Shown: positions 1 through 13,022 of the stretch, one piece after another
Layout of the letters: each line of letters starts with the position of its first letter
Numbering within the stretch: the first letter of the stretch is position 1
Source: Agrocybe praecox
Lineage: Eukaryota; Basidiomycota; Agaricomycetes; Agaricales; Agrocybaceae
Direction of reading: 5' to 3'
Length of the DNA stretch: 64,000 nucleotides
NCBI GenBank assembly: GCA_964017145.1
Contig: OZ024851.1
Coordinates: 496,001 to 560,000 of the forward strand
The notes under the pieces: model-generated
What the model saw: the letters and a program-made list of their open reading frames with translations, nothing else
Told to the model about the DNA's origin: nothing
The model's database searches: none
Position numbers and translations under genes: made by a program

Positions 1-2
1 TT

Positions 3-453
3 TACAGTCTCCACGCCAAGCACCGGCAAAGATCATACGTCTTTGGAGTCAACCCTACAGTTTCGCTCGACGGCTCTCACGTTGGAAATGAATCAAGGTA
101 TATTAATCACAGCGAGTCCCCCAACTGCAGTACGAAGGGTAGGTTGTTAATCACTGGTTGATAAACAAACCCAACTTAGCCCAAAAACCATAGTTCTTCG
201 CGTCAACGGATCTCATCGCATAGGCATTTATGCTGGTAAGTGTAGGCACTTGGACCCCCTTTCTCACGTCAATGAATCTCCTTCACCTGCAGCGCGCTCG
301 TTACAAGAAGGCGACGAACTTTTTATCAACTACGGTCCGGGATTCTGGGAGTCAAATACCAACAATACGAGCCAGTCCGTTCCCAACGTATCCATTTTAA
401 ATCCGACACACAGCGACCTGAACGATTGCGACGTACAGACAACTCGAAACTAG
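3..453 (+). CDS. SET-domain protein, 3' end (5' truncated by window)
   Basis: Probable protein lysine methyltransferase; only the C-terminal part of the SET domain is in the window. Three exons fit in phase: 3-138, 194-235 and 293-453 (339 nt including the stop). The first exon carries RYINHSESPNCS, the SET R(F/Y)INHSxxPN core that forms the AdoMet and lysine site. The last exon carries GDELFINYGPGFW, the usual GDELxxxYGxxFW end of a SET domain. A short polar tail follows with no post-SET cysteines, which suits SET proteins that lack a post-SET zinc site. Substrate and subfamily cannot be told from this fragment. The gene converges on the glycosylase gene on the other strand, with about 70 bp between the two stops. 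Confidence 0.85.
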
Positions 454-524
454 ACTCATAGATGTTGAATTGCCGATAAAATACTACACTACATACATTA
501 TTGCATACATGATTCACTTATGAA

Positions 525-1755
525 TCAATTAATCATGATCGCGGGGATATTGGATGTATCGATTGTTCCTGCCTTCAGTCCCTCCGAAAATATTCGCAAA
601 TCACGAAACTGTTGCACTTTGTCGGATTTCTAAGTGAAAAGTGATCAGAGAAAGAAAGATCTCCGGCTGTGTGAATTATACCTGGTAACGAACGACTCGA
701 CCAGATGTGCTTGATACAGCAAAGAAAAGCGTCTCTCTGTGGGTTCCTTCCCTGTCGGGATGCACCACCTTGTAAAGTTGAAGGCCAACAGTAGCTTTTT
801 CTTTCGCTTTCCCTCTCTTGCCTTTAGTCTTAACTGTTGCATCGTCGGGCATTTTCGCTTCTGATTTGACAATATCTGCGATACCTAGCCCCACGAAACA
901 GACAATTCGGGGTCTATATTTGACTACTTTGCTGAAGAGAATCGAGACACCCGAAACCTGCTCGGTTCTGGATAATTCCACTTGCTAGGAAGGACCATGG
1001 GGGTCAAACACGCCTCGAACATGACGTGTAACATACCTCGACTGTTGGGCGAGCAACCAGATTTGTCTATGAATTATAAAGCGCAGTTATCAGTGTTCCG
1101 GGATGTTAGGAAATGAACCCCATCTTACTAAACCGATAGAAAATTTGACCGGAAGGGACGAATCTTCTCTGGGATCCAGCCGTCGCGACGTTAGGCCTAG
1201 AAAGCAATCGGCATATTACAGTTGACTTCACCCAACCTGCGTACCAGATTCATGTAGACAGCTCCAGAAATGATTGTTTGGGTTACCATAATGATGACCT
1301 ATTTCCGCAGACTGCTTCCCAGGACTGAACGTTGAACCACGATGAGTCGTTGTATCGTAGAAGAGGCTAGTGACGTACTTGATACCACAGAACATGACTA
1401 TGTCCTCTTTAGTTCAACTCATAGCAATGAGGAAACTGAGTAGATAATATTTACTGTCAAGTCCCACTTCTAGATGATCCTCAAGTTCTTGTAGGTCTTC
1501 ATATACTCTGACTTTGGTGTTGCTGGAGCCCGATTTCGACTTTTTCGTCAGGGAGAGACTCTTCGATGTTGTAATTGGTGGCGGATCCACATTTTCATGT
1601 TTCCTTTTTCCAAGAAATGAAGAGCTGGGGCTAATCTGGCCCTTTGTAAATGCGAACCGCGCGAAGGGATTTATTCTTTCTTCGGAGCCCCCTTCACCGC
1701 GTGTATCTTCCTCGTTGACCCCCTCTTCTGTTTGTAAAGCGAGATTCTCGAGCAT
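525..1755 (-). CDS. G/T-mismatch thymine/uracil-DNA glycosylase (TDG/MUG family)
   Basis: Base-excision-repair enzyme that removes T or U paired with G and, in animals, oxidised 5-methylcytosine. Seven exons add up exactly to 304 aa: 1755-1455, 1406-1379, 1324-1245, 1196-1129, 1066-1037, 984-682 and 629-525. A disordered, basic N-terminus of about 100 residues is followed by GINPG (the family's catalytic Asn loop), then GHHY..P.NHFW and SGLTSRRLDP, then TNLVARPT and the late STSGRVVRYQ loop. These motifs occur in the order known for TDG/MUG enzymes. About 30 residues (the segment with TKGKRGKAKEKA) form a basic insertion between the last two motifs. No frameshift or stop was found, so the gene looks functional. 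The first ATG at 1755 is a choice; an extra 5' exon in the basic region up to 2117 cannot be excluded. Confidence 0.92.
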
Positions 1756-3430
1756 GTTTTGTCGCCGAAAGTTTTATTCCAGCAGATTCCAATGGAGTAC
1801 TTGCGTCCTCGCCTTCGGTAGTAAAGACTAGGAATTACGGTGGCCTGGAACCGCCAGGATGTTTTTAGTTTTATCTTTTGACACTGGGCATTCGTGGCTC
1901 CTTCAGGTTTTATCAAAAACAAGATCCGCACAAAAGTTAAATCGCTGAATTTCGCCTGAAAGAGTGTTAGATGATCTTGGTAGTGCAGCGCGAAGGTAGT
2001 TTGGGGGGTTGTTAGCGGGCGCCGGGCGGCCGCGAGGTGTCTAGAAATCGGCTGCTCCCGTGACTTAATATTCACAACGCGTCCTCGACGCGTTAAACGT
2101 TTGGAAGAAAAACTCAAGGAAAATTGAAAAGTGAGTCACTGGCTGGGAGCGATTCGATGCGGAATACTTAATAGAATATTATTATAATGAATTTGTTAAT
2201 AAATTCGACCCTGCCATAGACTTTGAGGGTATTTTATCTATCATGGTGAATGATAAAAACTCTGTCTTCACGAATTACAAGAGAGATTATCTTCACTATT
2301 TGTACTGGGACTACTTAGTAGATCCGCACATGTGATGGTTTAAAGTAGTAACGCATTCTTTAAATTATGCTGCTTCCTTACCTGAATGACTGACGACAGG
2401 GCACTAGTTAAAATGTTCATATCCAAACGACGAACGCTCTAGGCAGGATGACGAAGCGAGCCTTCCTTCGCGTTGCGGATGGTGACCCTGGTACTCTCAT
2501 AGCCCTTCTGCTTTTCCGGTTACACGCACGCGCTTCTGCATGGTACAATCTGCACATGCAGGCCGTATCTTTTTAGACCTACTAACGACCCAGTTTCTTT
2601 ACTGGAAAAATTCTTTCTAACGGGAAAATCGCATTTTCTCAGACAGTCATAGAAACGGTTGTCCACGCTATCACTAGATGCAGGGTTACGTGTTTTTGCT
2701 CAAAATATGTAACAAAAAGGCAAAAAACACGACAGCGCACTCTTACATAATTTGGCGCAAAACATGTATTATCTATGCAAGCGGAGTTTCAAAAATGTGA
2801 CACTAAATTATGCAAGAAAATGGCGCAGAAATTACGCAAATTTTACTTGACAATTAAAAATTATGCAGCAAGTGAATGATTTTTGACAATTTTCTCAGCC
2901 AAAATAAGACAGAAAATATGCAAGGAATATGCAAAAACACCACATAAAGAACATCCAAGTACCACGTTGGCAAAATAATTATAACATTTTCTGACTCGAA
3001 ACAGATTAAAATTATGCAAAGAATGTCTAGTCGGTTGATGCTACATACTTTTGGCAAAAATATGTAATCAACATGTGCTATTAATTCACGGTAATGGCAT
3101 TGCATGTTCGTTGCATAATTATTATGACTTTTCTTACGTATAATCGCTTTGATCATCTTGAAATTATGTGTCTTAGACATTGGTTTACTGTTACGACATT
3201 GATATCTTATCTTATCTCAAACATTTATAGCGTGGTCTCCCTTGGGTCTCCCTACATATTATCTATTTTCGTCACTCGTTTGATCCCATGTTGGATCCAA
3301 GAAAATCCAAGGTTCCAACATCCCCCGAAATTATATTGTAGGCGGGTGAAATCTCCAAGTTTAAGAATCCTATGCGACTCGGCACGATTTTGATGCCCTT
3401 CATGGTCGGAGATTCACGAAGAGGAAACAA
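1756..3430. other. intergenic, AT-rich; nothing coding recognised
   Basis: Presumed upstream region of the glycosylase gene, then AT-rich DNA. Between about 2700 and 3170 the words TTATGCA and ATGCAA recur many times on both strands, which suggests an old degenerate repeat. The open frames here have no coding character. Confidence 0.5.
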
Positions 3431-4010
3431 AAGAAAGTTCTGGTAAATTGAGAATGGACTAGCGTGGGGATTTTGACAATCGGAAATGGAAGGAAAATCG
3501 GTTCATTAAGATTTGGAATCGGACCTCAAACTTCTGGACTAAGAATGAGCTAGCGTGGGGATTTTAACAATCTGACAAAAAGTCGGATGCGACAGAGAAT
3601 CGGTTTGTTAAGATTTGGGAAATGAAAGATAATTCGGTTCGCTTAAATTTTCGTGAATTGAGAATCAGACCTCTGATTTCCAGATTCAGAATGGACTCAC
3701 GTGCGGATTTTGACAATCGGAAAATCAGTTTATTAAGATTTGGAAAATAAAAGATAACTCGGTTCGCTTAGATTTTCGTGAAGTGAAAATCGGACCTCTA
3801 ATTTCCAAATTCAGAATGAACTTGAGTGGGGATTTTAACAATTGGAAATGAAAGGAACATAAAAGATAACTCAATTCGCCCAAATTTTCGTGAAGTGAGA
3901 ATCAGTCCTCTATTTTCCGAATCTGAGATTCAGAACGGACTCACGTGCGGATTTTTTATAATTTGACAGAAAGTTGGACGCAGAGATTTAGGAAACCAAA
4001 GGTAACTCGG
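3431..4010 (+). repeat. degenerate tandem repeat, about five units of 90-145 bp
   Basis: A phrase like GTGGGGATTTTGACAATCGG recurs at about 3465, 3553, 3702, 3826 and 3945, each time after a word like GAATGGACT(C)A and before a block with ACTCGGTTCGC and TTTCGTGAA. The spacing varies from about 90 to 145 bp, so the units have diverged by indels. Not coding. Confidence 0.75.
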
Positions 4011-4016
4011 TGATCA

Positions 4017-4480
4017 GTGCCGCTCAGCGCTCTGCACGGATGGTCGGCACTGTCAACTGTATTGGTACTATACAAGATTAAGATATTCGGCAGGGCCATA
4101 TTTTATCATATATTCAATCCTACTCACCGCAATTTAGATGTCAGCACTCAAAATTCGGAACAGAATTTTTTTAATTTCAAGCGCCAGAATTTAAAACACG
4201 GCAGATAATTTGAATTCCGACACATTGCCAAACGACCAAATTTAAAATGCCTCAGAGAATTTAAGTTCCGATAGCCTTTTAAATTCCTGGCCACAGAATT
4301 TAAATCCGACAAACTTTTTTTAACGTTCCGAGCCGCAGTGATTTTTGAATTTGAAATCCGATTCAAATTCCGCGGCTTCGAATTTAAATTACATGTCGGA
4401 ACCTAAATCTGTGGCTCGGAATCTAAATTCAATGGCTCAGAATTTGAATTCTGATCAACAGAATTCAAAGTTTCCTGGCA
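4017..4480 (+). repeat. GAATTTAAATTC-rich dispersed repeat, copy 1
   Basis: Short blocks of the type 'GGCTCGGAATTCAAATTC' are strung together. The end of the block (about 4376-4476, containing CGGAACCTAAATCTGTGGCT and ending ..ATTCAAAGTTTCCTG) is clearly the same sequence as about 20115-20205, so this is a dispersed family rather than simple AT sequence. Confidence 0.75.
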
Positions 4481-4600
4481 ATTACTACCTCAAATTTCCG
4501 AAATTTACTTGACGTTTTATCTAGCCGCGCGCGCTGCGTAAGAGCCGAGTTCTTTGCTCTCTGCTTTAACTTTCATTTGATTCTGCTCTTGAAGGCCTAC

Positions 4601-5757
4601 CCATGAAGGAAAAGCAAGCCTGAAACGGGTAATAGGCGATATAACCCCCACTGACGATTCCCTTCCAACAACCAAGAAATCGAAAACAGAAAATGGTCAA
4701 GTCGCGACCGCCACAGCAGCAAAAGAAGAGGGTGGAGAATGGACCAAAGTAGAGAAACGCAAAAAGAAAAAGGCTTCAAAGAATGAGAGCAAAGCTGAAG
4801 TATGTATTTCTTCGACCTTTTCTATTTTTCTCCTGTTTTGATTTGCAGCCGGCGCCTCAGAGTTCGCATTCCGGAGCCAGGAAAGCTGCTGGAACCATAT
4901 TTGATCATTGTACATCATGTCGCTAATCTCAACTTTCCATTTCCGTACCCAGACATCCTCAAATCGACGGTTTTATGTATTCGAACCATGAAATTGTTAA
5001 GAGCCATGCTATTGCGATTGATGTGAGCGGGAGGATTACAGGTTCAGTTGGGGTGTAATTGTTGACTTGTTCATGATTTGATTCTGCATCTCGTCGCAGA
5101 TGCACCACCGCCGAATTGTCTTCGGATTGATGTGCGTGTGCGAGGAATCCTAGGCGTGGTCTGAAAAGCTGACTTGATTGTACAGAATGCGAACCAAATT
5201 CAAAAGGTCGTCGTTCTGCTCGTGCCAGGACTGACTACAGAATTGCTATCACTACCGCCATTACCTACATCAGCGACCTCGAACCTGAATCTGCCTATAT
5301 CGATACCCCTGCTCCCGTTACCAGCGTTTTCAGATACCACGGAAACAATGGCTCCCAGTATACCCTTTATCGCGAGCACGTTTAGCCATGGTTGTCCAGC
5401 ACGCGCCGGGAGACTAGACGAGAATGCACAGCGTGCCCAGCAGCTTCTTTACGGGACCAGTGAGCGGGGGGGAGAAGAAGAGGAAACTTACGCAGAGAGT
5501 GCAATGTACGTCTTATCACACGCCTTGTACGTCATGGGCTGATGTTGTATTATATAGCAGAAACCAACAAATCTGATCCATCAAAGTACCTCCTCTCGCT
5601 CGAGCAGACGATTGAGAATAACTATAAGGTATGGCTACCCCTCCAATGTGTAATTTGTTCTAACGTATCATAGATGGTCTAGAATAACAGATGAGCAACT
5701 AGGACCAGTTACGACTCTGGGCCAAGTCCAAGCACACATTATTCGCCTCCTTTTACA
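4601..5757 (+). pseudogene. REX1: REX1-type 3'-5' RNA exonuclease, N-terminal half, broken
   Basis: In yeast Rex1 trims 5S rRNA and tRNA 3' ends. Seen here in order: a lysine-rich N-terminus ending EKRKKKKAS (4601-4800); the conserved QKVVVLLVPGL segment (about 5200-5240); FSHGCPARA (about 5381-5410) continuing in another frame as RMHSVPSSFFTGPVSGG; LLSLEQTIENNY (about 5590-5628); and ITDEQLGPVTT..QVQAHIIRLL (5675-5755), which belongs late in the DEDD exonuclease domain. The stretch that should carry exonuclease motif I (DxExC) between the last two blocks is missing. The frame changes at least once and stops interrupt it. The sequence leaves REX1 at about 5757 and continues as GRC3. The missing C-terminal half of REX1 is at 9385-9775. 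It is a relic and cannot encode an active nuclease. Confidence 0.75.
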
Positions 5758-7203
5758 TCCCGCTACCAACCCATTTATGCGGAACTACACTCAAAGCATC
5801 AGGAACCTCGTATCCACTGTATGCCCCGCACTCAGCGCCTCTTCCCGTTATACGTGTCGGACCTAGGTCAGAATCAAGAGCGATTAACCTACCACTGCGT
5901 CTCCAACAATTCCTTCAATTTCAAGCTATTGTCGTCCTTCAAGAATTAAACACGAATGTTCACGGTCTTGGTCGTGTATGTCGATCATTTGAAGGCGTTT
6001 TTGAACCGTCAAGGTGGCAAAGAAGTAGTATAGAATCTCCTTTCGGAATCTCAGGTTTTTATTTGGTTTGCATGGTTAACATTTGGTATCATTTTAATTC
6101 TTATCAATTTTCTAGGTCCGCCGACTGTCAAAAGAATGCCATGTATTCAACCTTCCCTCATCCTGGGCCAACCCTCTCAATCGTGCGGCTATTCCTAGAG
6201 ACAGTGTTCTTGGTGGAGCATACCTAGTCAAAGGTGCCAAGAACAGCAGCAAAAGCACGTTTGCACGGACTTTGATGAAGATGGTCCAAAGGGTTAGGCG
6301 CAGATTTGACACAAAAGATTGAAAGTATGTTGGAACCTACCGACATCTTCGACATACGCACCAGTGAGGAAAGATTGGCCCGTCTCTGTGCCACCTATTG
6401 CTATCAGTGGCCAACAGAGTGGTTATGGCGCGTACCACGATTACTCGTCCATGGAGGCAACTACCGCCCTTGTGCATATTCTGGATCTCGTACCTTCATC
6501 ATCAGCTGCGGGATACACACCGTCAGATCACCGAGCGATATCGATCATGTCGTATTTCCACGCTCCGTATCCTTTTGATGCAACTCCAGACGCATGGAAC
6601 GAAATCAACGTGCAATCATGGGATGTTTCAGGGCCTTCATGTGCTATTCCGCCTTACCAGGTCGATTGCGGTACCGCTTTTGACAAGATCGTTCTTACAG
6701 GTGCAGGAAACGAGGACGTTGTGGAAGAAGAGATTGCCCAAGTCCTTAATGGTGCAATCGTAGGCTTTGTTGCCTGCGAGCCTGGAACTGTGGACATCGA
6801 AGGGTCTGAAACCAGAACATCTGGAATCCCGTACAATCGGACCTCTAGCCCTCCATCTCCTGCATCATCCAACTGTGTCGGTATTGGCCTTATTCGGGGT
6901 GTATCATCATTCACAACGGAAAACGGACCATCGTCACCAAAAAAAAAAATTCATATCCTCACTCCCCTGCCTCACTCATTCTTGGAAAACTCTCGCATGC
7001 TCGTCAAGGGCGAAATGGAACTTCCTGTCTGGGGCATGTTTGATTTCAGGAACTTTGAAGACAAAGAGGCTGATGTTGGTGATGTCGCTGATGTTGATCG
7101 TGATAATGTACCTTTCTTGCAATGGGGCAAGGCTCAGGAAGGTGTTCACGGTGCCGACAAGAGGAGAATCAGGAGGAACTTGATGAGAAGAGGACAGATG
7201 TAA
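5758..7203 (+). pseudogene. GRC3: GRC3-type polynucleotide 5'-hydroxyl kinase, lacking its N-terminus, broken
   Basis: GRC3/NOL9 phosphorylates pre-rRNA 5' ends in the nucleolus during ITS2 processing. The similarity starts abruptly at about 5775 (LCGTTLKASGTSYPLYAPHS) and runs through VVLQELNTNVHGLGRVCRSF..FEPSRWQRSS to the P-loop region at 6233-6259, which reads GAKNSSKST; the usual GxxxxGKS/T glycine is serine. Directly after it the sequence jumps to GLGADLTQKIESMLEPTDIF, skipping the catalytic middle (well over 100 residues), and another frame change follows near 6350. From about 6500 to the stop at 7203 one open frame carries the typical C-terminus: SDHRAISIMSYFHA, FDKIVLTGAGNEDVV, ILTPLP, LVKGEMELPVWGMFDFRN and RRIRRNLMRRGQM. 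The matching N-terminal third is at 8707-9384. Non-functional. Confidence 0.78.
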
Positions 7204-7270
7204 TATAAATTTATGATTATACAAAGTTATATAGTAGTTTCATGATCCTGTATTTGACGGTTAGTTAACG

Positions 7271-8254
7271 TTAGTATTCTTCCAGCCCCTTTCTCCTTGA
7301 TTCTCTCCATTTCAACCATTTTTTCCAGTATTTTGGTGTCCATGGATCCAGCGCCTTACTTAAGTCTTCTGGATCATGCATCTTCCTTAGCTCTAAGAAG
7401 TGTTTGAGTGTCGCCTAATATACGAGTTCAAAAAGTTTCTGGGCACCTTGTTATAGGCGCCAGCCATGTCGGTTGTTGGAACCCTTCGAGCCTTGGCTAG
7501 AGTCAAGCATGTTGGGACATGAAGCCGATCTGGAACGGTTAGAGGTTGTGGACTTTGGGGTCGGTAAATTCGATGCTCGCTTCAGTTGACTGGATATTGT
7601 CGGCAAGGAAAAATGCCTCGTCCTAGTGGTCAGATGGTCAGCCGGTTCCAGATGAGTTTGATCGTAGTTTTGGCAAGCCGAAAATCGAGGGGTAAGTTCG
7701 TCTCTGAGGGGGCTTGAGTGTCGGATGATTCTTCCATGAGGTGATGATTCGGAATGATGATGGAATGGGTCTTCGGTAAACGTAGTGAGTATTTATTGAA
7801 GCATGGTCTCCGACAAACTTCCGTCACACCCGTACTCATGTCGCCGCACGATACCCAGTCCATCAAAGGTAAGGTTTTCATTTTCTGAAGACATAGCATA
7901 AATCCCGAGGCCAAACCAACGAGCGGTGTGGGACCGTTGAGATATAAAGGCTCTATAGCACAAAAGAGAGTCGTAGGATTCATCATCTTCCACGCTATCG
8001 CTAACAAGCGAAAGATTGAAAGAGCTGCTTGACCTAGGGGACAGAGGCTCCATAGTAGTCATCGTTACGGTTCTATCCGCCGTGTCGTTAGTCGTTTTTT
8101 CAGAGACTGAAAGCGCGGATGACGTTTTGTTAAAAAGCATTCCAGGAGCACTTTTTGTTTGCCACGTACGAGCCTCCGATGTGGAATTAAAAATACGCGA
8201 ACAAAAAAATAGTTGGGCGAGGGATGTGATGAACGAATTCACAACTTCGAGCAT
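7271..8254 (-). CDS. unknown protein, 251 aa, three exons
   Basis: Not recognised. Exons 8254-7819, 7622-7447 and 7414-7271 join in phase (436+176+144 nt) into an uninterrupted 251-residue protein, which is the main evidence that it is real. The N-terminal half is Ser/Thr-rich and polar. The middle contains RWFGLGIYAMSSENE and a proline-rich stretch. The C-terminus is basic and tryptophan-rich, ending in PKYWKKWLKWRESRRKGLEEY. There is no signal peptide or clear membrane segment. The first donor (GTTTGT) is weak, so exon 1 could end elsewhere. It lies between the two REX1/GRC3 chimeras on the opposite strand, so it was either there before the rearrangement or moved with it. Confidence 0.55.
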
Positions 8255-8706
8255 ATAATGGTGTGTAGTCTGTGGCTTATAGAGACAGTGTTTTGGTAGT
8301 GTGTGCTGAGATTGTGGGTAACCTTGAGTTTTTCTGGAAAAAATAACATCAAGCGATATTTAACAAAAAAACGTAGTGGCTGATCTGGAATACCAGACTT
8401 CGTCAGGGAATTGGTTAACCACTTGACAGATATTATAATTCGTCCTGCTCCGCCTCCCATTGGTACACCCAACATAAAAAATTATCATATTTGGGTCAGT
8501 CTAGATGCCTGTATGACATGTTGAGAGGAAGACTTGTTCATTCAATGACACTGCGAGTTGATCAGGAATTATTAATTAGCGCTCGTCGACACGTCGTGGT
8601 TTAAATTCAAACTCCGCTTGAAAGGTCTTGCAGTTGATATACAATCTCCGATGGTTTTTTTAACGTCCTAACTCTGGATACGACTTGAAACATACGTATA
8701 TCCCAT
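8255..8706. other. intergenic; nothing recognised
   Basis: Region between the divergent starts of the unknown minus-strand gene and the GRC3 fragment. No repeat, RNA gene or coding signal was seen. It may hold the original GRC3 promoter, since the GRC3 start codon is intact just downstream. Confidence 0.4.
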
Positions 8707-9384
8707 ATGTTAAGCGCCGTAGCAGCTTCTCAGGCTGCTGCTACACAGGAGACACCAATTCCGTCTAGTTCCAGCTCTGGTCCAAGATCTTTGTCGTCCC
8801 AAACGGGAGCATCGTTACCGAAATCAAAACGCAAGTTATCAACACAACAACCGCGTCCGGAAGTCAAGAAGGCAAAGAGTAGCAAAGCTTCTCAGAAACA
8901 GAAACCAAAGCGCGTGGCCGATGACTTTCAAACCCAAGCAGATATCATCGTTGTAGATTCCGAAGAGTATGATGGATCAGATTCGGCTATGAGTGGTTTG
9001 GAAGATTGTAACCCGTTGGACCTTCTGGAAAAATCGACAAACCCTACGGTGAAGAGAGCGTGGTCCCCAAGCCAACCAATAGTTGATTCATCAGACGAAG
9101 ACTCGATTCAAGACGACGCTGAGATTTCTGGGCCGTTCGATATCTCGTCGATTCTACCCAACCCGCAAATTTCAAGGAATGGAGTCGACGACGACCGGAT
9201 ACTGTCAACTTTCAAACCGGAGATGGATCACAGCGTACTAATCCTATCTCGGGAAGAGTGTTCAGCTTTAGGCTTGCAGGATGGCGTGACAGTGGTTGGG
9301 CTAAGTTCTGAAGATACGCTGTGTCTATTGGGAACATGTAGCCTATCGATCCGCACGGCTCTATCGGCATTTCTACGACTGATG
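8707..9384 (+). pseudogene. GRC3: GRC3 N-terminal fragment
   Basis: An open frame from ATG 8707 encodes the low-complexity N-terminus expected of fungal GRC3: an Ala/Gln start (MLSAVAASQAAATQ), a Lys/Ser-rich nuclear-localisation-like stretch, acidic clusters, then the first folded block LSREECSALGLQDGVTVVGL followed by TLCLLGTCSLSI. At about 9352 the frame shifts by one base and continues as HGSIGIS, which matches the GRC3 'xGSIxIxG' strand. GRC3 then ends within about 20 bp and REX1 begins. The point reached here is the point where the GRC3 piece at 5775 begins, so the two pieces together would make one kinase gene. Truncated; no kinase domain. Confidence 0.75.
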
Positions 9385-10447
<1,063 letters not shown>

Positions 10448-11099
10448 GTCAATGATATGTCTTTCATTTGCTCGCTTGTTGATCTAAGCGACGAGTCTGT
10501 TAATAGCTAGATGGTGAGCGACTGACCCGTTCGAGAAGGACCAACCGTTAATTTACACATAGACACATTTCGTTCACTTGTAATCGTGACAGACGCGCTA
10601 GATTGTATGGCTCGGATATGTCATAGAATAGGACAGGAATTCTAGATGAACTTGGTCAGAGTACGCGCACATTTTTGAGTTGGTTTATTGCTAGCGCCTA
10701 TTTTAGTTGTGAAACTTTTCCCTCAATAAAATGATGTTTTTTTAGCAACTTATGAATGATGAATGTGTGTACGTTATGTGTGCTTCGGTAATATAACGAC
10801 GAGAGGGCCTAGGGTACCATTCCTCCCGACCCAATTTTCGAGGTTCGAAAGTTGCTTATTCAATTCAGTGTTCTACCAACAATAGGTGGATCGTGATCCA
10901 TTGTCTGGTTGCCGTACACCGCATATTTGATCCACTTTTGCGTGAATGCGATGCGCGTTCGTCTTAGCGTGGAGTTCGTTCAACGCTCAGATAAGAAAAA
11001 TCGGAATATTTACACGTAGGTACCAAAAAAAAAGATTTACAATATGGATGCAAAGTACAATACACACGCAAAAAAACAACAAAAAAAGAAGCCGACCGA
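10448..11099. other. intergenic; nothing recognised
   Basis: AT-rich DNA with several A-runs (about 11020-11090). No RNA gene, repeat or coding signal could be supported. Confidence 0.4.
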
Positions 11100-11810
11100 T
11101 TAGATATCTAAATCTTCGCAGTCATCTTCCAAATCCTCCAAATGATCGTCCAATCTCGACTTTCTCCACCTCGTTTGTTTTTTACTCGCCGATTCGTGTC
11201 GACAAATGGCACCAGTTTTGTCGTCGTAAATGTGGATTCCGCCGATGTAATTTCCGTTCGAAAGAAAGAGTCGAGCCGTAAGGTGGCTAGGAAGCTGGAG
11301 TTTTCCCTTCCTTTGTGCCGAAGAGTGAAATCCAGAACTGCCGGAGATATATTCAGGATCGATTGAGTCGAGGCAGACGACCGAACTCGCCAAATTACTA
11401 TCGTCCCACCGTCAACCAAACCCTCTACCACCAGACTGCGTGCGATCTCCACCATCGAAATTCGGAGAGAGGCGCGCACATATTCCATGTGCTGTGCTCT
11501 TGTGCTCGCATCTGCTGACAGCGTGCGCTTCAAAACGCGAATGCGTACAATCATCGTGACGTTTGTCGGCGGCGCGAAAGGCGGCTAATCGAGTCTTCTG
11601 TAACGCTTGATATGCAATGGGGTAGCCGTTGTTGGCCTTGGGTGATACAGGAGGGAATAGATGGTGTAGTGTGCCCTGTGATGCCTTTTGATGCCTCAGA
11701 TGCCCTTTCCTACAAATAATTGGAAATATAAATGACTTACAGAGGGTTTAGAGCGCCTATGGGTGATGGAAATAGGAAGGATGGTGCAGGCCAACACTGG
11801 TGGCTTCATT
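11100..11810 (-). CDS. doubtful small gene or gene relic, unknown
   Basis: Minus-strand reading gives three stretches with protein-like composition, in two or three different frames: YQALQKTRLAAFRAADKRHD (near 11600), then RAQHMEYVRASLRISMVEIA (near 11480), then GNYIGGIHIYDDKTGAICRH followed by a basic segment and an acidic end ..LEDLEDDCEDLDI (stop near 11100). A possible first exon starts near 11810 and ends at a GTAAGT near 11740. No intron set joining all parts in phase was found, so it is either mis-split by me or frame-broken. The first two stretches loosely recall a LYR-motif (MZM1-like) mitochondrial protein, but this is a weak impression. Confidence 0.25.
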
Positions 11811-12530
11811 TGGAGGGCGAGAAAGTTGAAAGCTTAATTGACATTGATTACATCGTCATTACATGATATTTATTCTCTGGAACTGGAAAAATCCTCAGAC
11901 TCTCTATGGATTTCTCTCTTCTGGAGTTTTCTATTCCTTGTGATTCATATCTGCTTCAATGAATAATAAGGATAGTTGGGGAATGTACCAGGGCACCACG
12001 TATAGAAGCGTCATGGACCAACTTGGTTACGCAAGCACAATATAATGTGGAGTAAAAGACTTTCCTCAGGTATCGTGATTGTAGAAGAAGCAACGTTGGG
12101 AGTTGGATAAATGATGCAAAGTAGGAACGCGTGTCTTAATATAGAATATTAGCGGGACGCGTCTCATATATATTTAGCACGCGACTCTTTCACGTGTTAC
12201 ACGTCACATGTTCACATATGTATGAGATCGTGTATTTATAGTATATTCATAGTATTATTAATAGCAAACCTCGATCTTGCCTCGATCATCTCTCACCCAC
12301 CGAAAAGAAAACCTGACGCCAACCAAACTCCACCCTGACTCCTTGCTAAGTCATCTATGAAAACGAGTATGGGGAAATTATCTACGCAACACCCTTGTTC
12401 GGGTACCTTTATTTACTCGGCATGGGATCTAAATACTTAGCGAGCTGATAATTTAAGCAGATGCGCCGCGAGATATTACCGCCCTTCGATATTTCGTGCT
12501 GTTAAGATCCACCAGCAGTCGACTTATTTT
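11811..12530. other. intergenic; nothing recognised
   Basis: AT-rich, no coding frame of note. A run of ACGCGTCTCAT/TTAGCACGCGACTC-like words near 12150-12200 is the only local pattern. Confidence 0.35.
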
Positions 12531-13022
12531 CTCTGTGGAGGAATCTCTGAACCTCTGGTGCGTTGACTGGGCTACAATGATCAAAGCAGCCTACCTTCTC
12601 ACCCCAAACTTATCTGGACAGCTTCGGAGGGAATTCAAAACGTTCGATAACCACAATCGACGTTAGACTGGGCTGAGGGCGGAACCGAAGTAGTGGAGCA
12701 AGAGAATAACAGAAAACACAGGGAGGTAAACCGAGACCGCATCTTCTGGTATTATCCAGGCATCAGTGGATCTCCTTGATCCATGATTATCCATTTCTCA
12801 ATATGCAATCCCTCTGTGTTGTGAGTGCATCTAAATAACTCATCAAGTTAAGTTTACTACTCGCTAGCCTTCTATTTCCTCGATGCGTGTGCAAAAGGCA
12901 AACTTAAGAGTAGACGCGCGCAATGTTTCGATGTTGCCCTGCTCTGAAATTCTGCCCTCTCATAAATCTGCATCCACCTTTGATCCATTCCTCCCCAACT
13001 CATCAGTTATATCACACTCAGG
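12531..13022 (+). repeat. duplicated upstream (promoter) region, copy with the truncated family gene
   Basis: Words from this stretch reappear, in the same order and reverse-complemented, at about 24750-25050 upstream of the full-length paralogue: TTGACTGGGCT, CTTATCTGGACAGCT, TCAGTGG..CTTGATCCA and TCAATATGCA. The duplication therefore took the upstream DNA along with the gene. Confidence 0.7.

Noticed and set aside
676..981. A 101-codon minus-strand open frame that looks like a small gene of its own
   Set aside because: It is exon 6 of the seven-exon TDG gene; upstream and downstream exons join in phase.
1671..2117. 148-codon minus-strand frame upstream of TDG
   Set aside because: It runs across the TDG exon 1 in another frame and has no family resemblance; at most its start could be 5' leader.
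4601..7203. Treating the REX1-GRC3 join as a real bifunctional fusion enzyme
   Set aside because: Exonuclease motif I and the kinase core are missing, the P-loop is altered, and several frameshifts and stops interrupt it.
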